From: Nitrosomonadaceae bacterium
GTDB taxonomy: Bacteria; Pseudomonadota; Gammaproteobacteria; Burkholderiales; Nitrosomonadaceae
Direction: 5' to 3'
DNA length: 11,855 nt
Assembly: GCA_024644425.1 (NCBI GenBank)
Contig: JAHELA010000036.1
Location: 1-11,855 of the forward strand
How positions within the stretch are numbered: position 1 is the first letter of the stretch; each line of letters starts with the position of its first letter. The notes under the pieces were generated by a model. It searched no databases. It saw only the letters and a list, made by a program, of their open reading frames with translations, and had not been told where the DNA came from. This document shows, piece after piece, positions 6,672-11,855 of this stretch. Both the position numbers and the translations under genes were made by a program.

Positions 6672-7572
6672 CAATTTCCTCTTGTTCCTTATCTTTAGGT
6701 TGAATGTTGGTAGATTTCGATTCTGTTTGATTTTTTGAACCAGGTAACTGAGGGGACAGTATCAGTACTTGGCTGTTCCGATCTACACCAGCGATAGGAG
6801 TGCAGACAATATATGCAAAAGCATGAGCTGTATTATTACGTTTTATTTTTGATACTAATGCTACTGGTAGGCCTGAGGGATATACGCCGTCTATTCCTGA
6901 AGTAACCAGTACATCACCAATTTGGATGTCGATGTTATTTGCCATGTAATATAATTCAAGTGTTCTGTACTTACCTGTACCAGATGCAACCGATCGTATA
7001 CCATTACGCAATACTTGTACTGGTACAGAATGATTTTTATCAGTAATAAGTGTTACTTCAGAACTCCACGGATAACTACGTGTAATTTGCCCTATCACAC
7101 CTAAGTTGTCCACTACAATTTGGCCAGACTGAATATCATTTAGAGTGCCTTTGTTAAGTGTGATTTTGCGGTTGAAAGGATCACGTGGAACAGAAATTAT
7201 CTCTGCCATAGTTGCCTTACTTTTATTTCGTGATGTAGTTCTTAGTAGTTTACGAAGATGTTCATTTTCAGCTTCCAAGGCTAATAAGTGCTGGAGTTGT
7301 TCTGAGTCAGTAAGGTGCTGTTGTTTAAGGCGTATATTTTCATTAGCTAAATCTTGGATATCAAAAAAACTGCTTGCTGTATCGTAGATTGTCGCTGGCA
7401 AGTAGGCCATTTTTTGTACTGGATATATTATTACAGCAACAGTTTGGCGAATTACGTAGAGATATTTGAAGTGAGTATCAACCGCCATCAGTATTAGTGA
7501 TAGCAGTACAAAGAACACTAAACGTGCTAGTGGACTAGGGCCATGCTTAAAAAACTGTGGGGTTGTTTCCAT
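6661..7572 (-). CDS. mreC: MreC, periplasmic elongasome scaffold protein
   Basis: MreC links cytoplasmic MreB filaments to PBP2 in the periplasm and is reported to activate it. The 303-aa protein has a short cytoplasmic N-terminus, one membrane helix (about 17-32), a coiled coil rich in Leu, Glu and Gln (about 72-112), and then the double beta-barrel region (about 120-275) containing DPFNRKITLNKG (131-142), VIGQITRSYPWSSEVTLITD (159-178) and GDVLVTSGIDGVYPSGLPV (219-237), all typical of the family. A polar, low-complexity tail (about 276-303) follows. The ATG at 7572 has no clear Shine-Dalgarno. The gene follows mreB after 67 bp, the widest gap inside the mreBCD unit, where a hairpin may tune the mreB to mreC ratio. 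Confidence 0.95.
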   Translation of the reverse strand: METTPQFFKHGPSPLARLVFFVLLSLILMAVDTHFKYLYVIRQTVAVIIYPVQKMAYLPATIYDTASSFFDIQDLANENIRLKQQHLTDSEQLQHLLALEAENEHLRKLLRTTSRNKSKATMAEIISVPRDPFNRKITLNKGTLNDIQSGQIVVDNLGVIGQITRSYPWSSEVTLITDKNHSVPVQVLRNGIRSVASGTGKYRTLELYYMANNIDIQIGDVLVTSGIDGVYPSGLPVALVSKIKRNNTAHAFAYIVCTPIAGVDRNSQVLILSPQLPGSKNQTESKSTNIQPKDKEQEEIGVH

Positions 7573-7597
7573 TACATACAGCGTTTCAGGGTTATCT

Positions 7598-7621
7598 GGT
7601 TTATGTCCAGAGGCACAAACC
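7598..7621 (-). other. Possible hairpin in the mreB-mreC gap
   Basis: GGTTT (7598-7602) pairs with AAACC (7617-7621), with further GT/AC and CC/GG pairs inside once one or two bases are bulged. It lies between mreB and mreC and has no T-run, so it is more likely an mRNA processing or pausing structure than an intrinsic terminator. Support is limited to the visible pairing. Confidence 0.25.
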
Positions 7622-7638
7622 TCAATACCGAGTACTGT

Positions 7639-8691
7639 TTAGTCACTGGCAAATATGCTAACTAAATCATCCATATTTTCCAATGCAACACCTGAGCCGC
7701 GCGCTACACAAGTTAGAGGGTCTTCAGCTATGATTACCGATAGGCCAGTTTCTTCCATTAGTAGACGGTCAATATCGCGAAGTAATGCGCCTCCACCGGT
7801 AAGAACCATCCCTTTATCAGCTATATCTGCACCAAGTTCTGGCAGAGTAAGCTCTAGAGCAGATTTAACGGCACTAACAATACTATTAAGAGGATCAGCC
7901 AAGGATTCAAGGATTTCATTACTAGAAATGGCAAAGCTACGCGGGACCCCTTCTGCTAGATTACGACCTTTAACTTCCATTTCACGTACCTCAGAACCTG
8001 GGTAGGCAGAGCCAATTTCTTTCTTAATTGCTTCAGCGGTAACTTCTCCAATTAGCATGCCATAATTTCGACGGATATAATTAATAATAGCTTCATCAAA
8101 TTTGTCGCCACCTACACGTACAGAGGTTGAATAAACAATACCGCCTAGTGAAATCACACCTACGTCTGTAGTGCCGCCACCGATATCAACTACCATCGAG
8201 CCAGTAGGCTCTTCAATTGGCAAATTAGCGCCGATAGCTGCAGCCATAGGCTCTTCTATCAATTCTACTTTGCTTGCGCCCGCACCATAGGCGGCTTCTC
8301 GAATAGCGCGACGCTCTACTTGAGTGGAACCATAAGGGACGCAGATTACAATGCGGGGGTTGAAAGAAAATAGACGAGCTGGATTCACTTTCTTGATAAA
8401 GTGCTTCAGCATCTGTTCAGTAACGGTGAAGTCAGCTATTACACCATCCTTCATTGGACGGATAGCAGATATATTTCCAGGGGTACGGCCTAGCATTTGC
8501 TTAGCAGCTAAACCAACTTGCTGAATTATTTTCTTACCATTAGGCCCACCATCCTGACGTATTGCTACCACCGACGGTTCATTTAGTACGACTCCTTGAC
8601 CACGAATATAAATTAGAGTGTTGGCGGTACCCAAATCGATAGCAAGGTCAGTAGAAAAATAATTCTTAAAACTAGTAATAAAATTCGTCAT
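7639..8691 (-). CDS. mreB: MreB, actin-like rod-shape protein
   Basis: MreB forms ATP-dependent antiparallel double filaments on the inner membrane and positions the elongasome. Taking the ATG at 8691 gives 350 aa, close to the usual 347. A TTG eight codons upstream is in frame, but it has no ribosome binding site and would add residues the family lacks. The actin-fold ATP-site motifs are present: phosphate-1 DLGTANT (19-25), the connect-1 region around PMKDGVIADF (79-88), phosphate-2 VVDIGGGTTDVGVI (167-180), and the adenosine motif VLTGGGALL (296-304). ICVPYGSTQVERRAIREAA (116-134) and LIEEPMAAAIGA (144-155) are near-invariant in MreB. The N-terminus (FITSFKNYF) could form the membrane-binding amphipathic segment. 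It is the first gene of the operon, transcribed divergently from gatC. Confidence 0.96.
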   Translation of the reverse strand: MTNFITSFKNYFSTDLAIDLGTANTLIYIRGQGVVLNEPSVVAIRQDGGPNGKKIIQQVGLAAKQMLGRTPGNISAIRPMKDGVIADFTVTEQMLKHFIKKVNPARLFSFNPRIVICVPYGSTQVERRAIREAAYGAGASKVELIEEPMAAAIGANLPIEEPTGSMVVDIGGGTTDVGVISLGGIVYSTSVRVGGDKFDEAIINYIRRNYGMLIGEVTAEAIKKEIGSAYPGSEVREMEVKGRNLAEGVPRSFAISSNEILESLADPLNSIVSAVKSALELTLPELGADIADKGMVLTGGGALLRDIDRLLMEETGLSVIIAEDPLTCVARGSGVALENMDDLVSIFASD

Positions 8692-8742
8692 GGAAACAAA
8701 GTCCGTTGATAGCAATAAAGATAAAAGTGCACGAAAAGAATA

Positions 8743-8774
8743 CGTTATAAAACTGGCTATGATACTCTATAACG
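8743..8774. promoter_or_regulatory. Inverted repeat and possible overlapping divergent promoters of mreB and gatC
   Basis: CGTTATA (8743-8749) and TATAACG (8768-8774) form a perfect 7-bp inverted repeat with an 18-bp spacer. Each arm contains TATAAC, a 5-of-6 match to a -10 box, one reading toward gatC and the other toward mreB. Each also lies about where the opposite promoter's -35 would be, though the -35 matches are poor. The symmetry suggests either face-to-face promoters or a protein-binding operator; both are inference. Confidence 0.35.
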
Positions 8775-8806
8775 ACATTTCTGAATGTAACTTTATGATA
8801 CTCTAT
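8758..8806 (+). repeat. 13-bp direct repeat in the mreB/gatC divergent region
   Basis: TATGATACTCTAT occurs exactly twice, at 8758-8770 and 8794-8806, 36 bp start to start. A small palindrome, ACATT-TCTG-AATGT (8775-8788), lies between the copies. Each copy begins with TATGAT, a good -10 match (5 of 6). For the second copy, ACGACA (8772-8777) lies 16 nt upstream as a possible -35 for gatC. The copies could equally be binding sites for a regulator. Confidence 0.6.
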
Positions 8807-8821
8807 TATGTTTTTGAAGGT

Positions 8822-8830
8822 AAGGGGGTG
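8822..8830 (+). promoter_or_regulatory. Ribosome binding site of gatC
   Basis: AAGGGGGTG lies 7 nt before the gatC ATG at 8838. It is a close match to the anti-Shine-Dalgarno complement and fixes the start. Confidence 0.65.
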
Positions 8831-8837
8831 GTAGCCA

Positions 8838-9125
8838 ATGCCATTAGTTCTTGAAGATGTACAGCGTGTTGCAAATCTTGCTCGTATAGAGATTAGTGAA
8901 GAAGAAGCAAAAACTACTTTAGACCAGTTAAATGGCATTTTCAATCTGATCGAACAAATGCAAGCGTTGGATACGTCTACAATAGCCCCCATGTTCCATG
9001 CCCAGGATGTCATGCAACGTTTACGTATAGATAAGGTAACTGAAGTTGACCAACACAAATTGTTCCAGTCGCTAGCAACCAAAGTAGAATCGGGTCTTTA
9101 CTTGGTTCCTAAGGTTATTGAGTGA
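8838..9125 (+). CDS. gatC: GatC, aspartyl/glutamyl-tRNA amidotransferase subunit C
   Basis: GatC is the small subunit that wraps around GatA and GatB and stabilises the GatCAB complex, which amidates Glu-tRNA(Gln) and/or Asp-tRNA(Asn). The 95-aa length is standard. It opens with VLEDVQRVANLARIEISEEE (4-23), the helical start typical of GatC, continues with a helix ending FNLIEQMQALDT, passes through the extended stretch around IAPMFHAQDV (49-58), and ends GLYLVPKVIE, which is nearly invariant in the family. The ATG has a strong Shine-Dalgarno 7 nt upstream. It is the first gene of gatCAB; gatA follows after 71 bp. Confidence 0.95.
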   Translation: MPLVLEDVQRVANLARIEISEEEAKTTLDQLNGIFNLIEQMQALDTSTIAPMFHAQDVMQRLRIDKVTEVDQHKLFQSLATKVESGLYLVPKVIE

Positions 9126-9128
9126 AAT

Positions 9129-9184
9129 ACGAAGAATAAGTGCTACAAAGAAATTTTTCTTACTTCGTTTCATAAATTACTTAT
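9129..9184 (+). other. Possible RNA secondary structure between gatC and gatA
   Basis: ACGAAG (9129-9134) pairs with CTTCGT (9163-9168), enclosing a second arm AAGAAA/TTTCTT (9148-9153/9156-9161). A competing pairing, ATAAGT (9136-9141) with ACTTAT (9179-9184), uses overlapping sequence. The gap is highly AT-rich, so some pairing is expected by chance. Confidence 0.25.
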
Positions 9185-9196
9185 CACGTAAATATT

Positions 9197-10657
9197 ATGT
9201 TGAACTCGAGTCTTAAACAACTTTCTACTTTACTTGAATTAAAGAAGACCTCTAGCGTAGAACTAACTAAGGAATTTCTCAGATGCGTGAAAAAATTAAA
9301 CCAAAAGTATAATGCTTTTATTTCAGTTAACGAAGAAACAAGCCTTAGACAGGCGTGTGATGCTGATATAAAGATTGCATCTGGAAAGGCAAGTCCATTG
9401 ACTGGTATTCCTATTGCACATAAAGATATATTTTGTACGAAAGATTGGCTTACGACTTGCGGGTCAAAAATGTTGTCAAATTTTATCTCGCCATATGATG
9501 CTCATGTAATTGAGTGTTTCAATAAGGTTGGCGCAGTAAATATTGGTAAAACCAATATGGATGAGTTTGCCATGGGATCAAGTAATGAAACTTCGTTTTA
9601 CGGGCCGGTGAAGAATCCTTGGGATATTACAACAGTACCTGGGGGTAGTTCTGGGGGCTCAGCCTGCGCAGTAGCTGCGCGCATGGCGCCTGCAGCTACC
9701 GGTACTGATACAGGGGGTTCCATACGCCAACCAGCTTCATTGTGTGGCGTATCTGGTATAAAACCAACATATGGTCTGGTATCTAGATACGGAATGATTG
9801 CTTTTGCTTCGAGTCTTGACCAAGGGGGCGCAATGGCAAAATCAGCGGAAGATTTAGCATTAATGTTGAATGTCATGGTAGGTTTTGATGCTCGCGATTC
9901 TACTAGCCTACAACGTGATCAAGAGAATTACACACGTGAATTTGGAAAACCTTTAGAAGGCATGCGTATTGGTCTTCCTAAGGAATATTTCTCAGAAGGG
10001 GTGAGTAATGATGTGTCGCGCGTTGTCGATGCAGCTATCACAGAATATAAAAAGCTTGGTGCAAAGATGGTTGAAGTGTCTTTGCCTAATACGAAACTTT
10101 CGATCCCTGTTTATTACGTGTTGGCTCCAGCGGAGGCATCAAGTAATCTTTCCCGTTTTGACGGTGTTCGATATGGTCACCGGGCTGAAGAATATGCTGA
10201 TCTTGAAGACATGTATCAAAAAAGTCGTGCCCAGGGTTTTGGTGCTGAAGTGAAGCGACGAATCCTAATTGGTACATATGTATTATCACACGGGTATTAC
10301 GATGCTTACTATATAAAGGCTCAGAAACTGAGACGCTTGATTGCACAGGATTTTACTGAGGTATTCCAGAAATGTGAAATGATAATGGGGCCCACTTCAC
10401 CTACTGTTGCATTTGCTTTAGGAGAGAAAAGTGGCGATCCTTTACAGATGTATTTGTCAGATACATATACAGCTGGAGCAAGCTTGGCTGGGTTACCAGG
10501 CATGTCGATTCCTGTAGGTTTTGGTAGTAACAACAGACCAGTAGGATTACACATCATTGGAAATTATTTTTCTGAGGCACAAATGCTAAATCTTGCTCAT
10601 CAATACCAACAGGTTACAGACTGGCATACTCAAATACCAGACGAAATAAAAATTTAA
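9197..10657 (+). CDS. gatA: GatA, glutaminase subunit of the tRNA amidotransferase
   Basis: GatA hydrolyses glutamine and channels ammonia to GatB for amidation of the mischarged aminoacyl-tRNA. The 486-aa product is full length for the amidase-signature family. The Ser-cisSer-Lys triad is intact: Lys76 in AHKD, Ser151 in GGSSGGS (149-155), and nucleophile Ser175 in DTGGSIRQPA (171-180). The spacing is identical to the triad known in Staphylococcus aureus GatA (79/154/178), shifted by three. FATMGSSN-like FAMGSSNETS (124-133), GIKPTYGLVSRYG (187-199) and GLPGMSIPVG (in the C-terminal third) are further family signatures. The ATG at 9197 matches the usual MLN-type N-terminus, although no Shine-Dalgarno is visible before it. 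Which tRNA is served cannot be told here, because gltX, aspS, glnS and asnS are not in the window. Confidence 0.96.
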   Translation: MLNSSLKQLSTLLELKKTSSVELTKEFLRCVKKLNQKYNAFISVNEETSLRQACDADIKIASGKASPLTGIPIAHKDIFCTKDWLTTCGSKMLSNFISPYDAHVIECFNKVGAVNIGKTNMDEFAMGSSNETSFYGPVKNPWDITTVPGGSSGGSACAVAARMAPAATGTDTGGSIRQPASLCGVSGIKPTYGLVSRYGMIAFASSLDQGGAMAKSAEDLALMLNVMVGFDARDSTSLQRDQENYTREFGKPLEGMRIGLPKEYFSEGVSNDVSRVVDAAITEYKKLGAKMVEVSLPNTKLSIPVYYVLAPAEASSNLSRFDGVRYGHRAEEYADLEDMYQKSRAQGFGAEVKRRILIGTYVLSHGYYDAYYIKAQKLRRLIAQDFTEVFQKCEMIMGPTSPTVAFALGEKSGDPLQMYLSDTYTAGASLAGLPGMSIPVGFGSNNRPVGLHIIGNYFSEAQMLNLAHQYQQVTDWHTQIPDEIKI

Positions 10658-10673
10658 CTATAGGGACAACAAA

Positions 10674-11855
<1,182 letters not shown>

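Noticed and set aside
7655..8005. 116-codon plus-strand open frame opposite mreB
   Set aside because: This is a shadow of the mreB reading frame, rich in Ser, Arg and Pro as expected from an antisense frame.
8672..9082. 136-codon minus-strand open frame antisense to gatC
   Set aside because: It lies opposite clearly conserved gatC and the mreB promoter region, and its translation looks like no protein family. It is a shadow frame.

Overview
The window reads as a chromosomal segment of a low-GC proteobacterium, most likely a betaproteobacterium. The main clue is layout: an elongasome cluster mreB-mreC-mreD-mrdA-rodA-rlpA on the minus strand, back to back with gatC-gatA-gatB on the plus strand. 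That arrangement is familiar from Betaproteobacteria, including the Nitrosomonas and Methylophilus relatives. The placement is inference from gene order and protein flavour; no rRNA or other strict marker is present.

Left flank (1-2215): this part is loosely packed. It holds a truncated minus-strand gene at the edge, a stand-alone rhodanese-domain protein (240-593), and three genes I do not recognise: 181 aa on minus (728-1273), 71 aa on plus (1473-1688) and 94 aa on minus (1781-2065). The 71-aa gene has a strong ribosome binding site. Its 3' end faces the 94-aa gene across a small inverted repeat.

Centre (2216-8691): six minus-strand genes form a cell-elongation operon. MreB is the actin-like scaffold. 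MreC and MreD couple it across the inner membrane to RodA (SEDS glycosyltransferase) and MrdA/PBP2 (transpeptidase), and the lipoprotein RlpA acts on peptidoglycan at the outer envelope. All catalytic motifs checked are present. The mreC/mreD, mreD/mrdA and mrdA/rodA junctions overlap by 11, 4 and 8 nt, which suggests translational coupling.

Right (8838-11855): gatC, gatA and gatB (cut by the window edge) encode the GatCAB amidotransferase, which makes Gln-tRNA(Gln) and/or Asn-tRNA(Asn) from mischarged precursors. GatB appears to carry an extra segment of roughly 30-40 residues between its catalytic domain and its helical tail region.

Nothing here is a clear new system. The points most worth a second look are the repeat-rich divergent mreB/gatC control region (a 13-bp direct repeat plus inverted repeats), the apparent GatB insertion, and the unrecognised small genes beside rlpA. 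I see no tRNA, rRNA, CRISPR array, insertion sequence or prophage gene. No gene-free stretch exceeds 300 bases; the longest, 1274-1472, holds only a possible promoter for the 71-aa gene.
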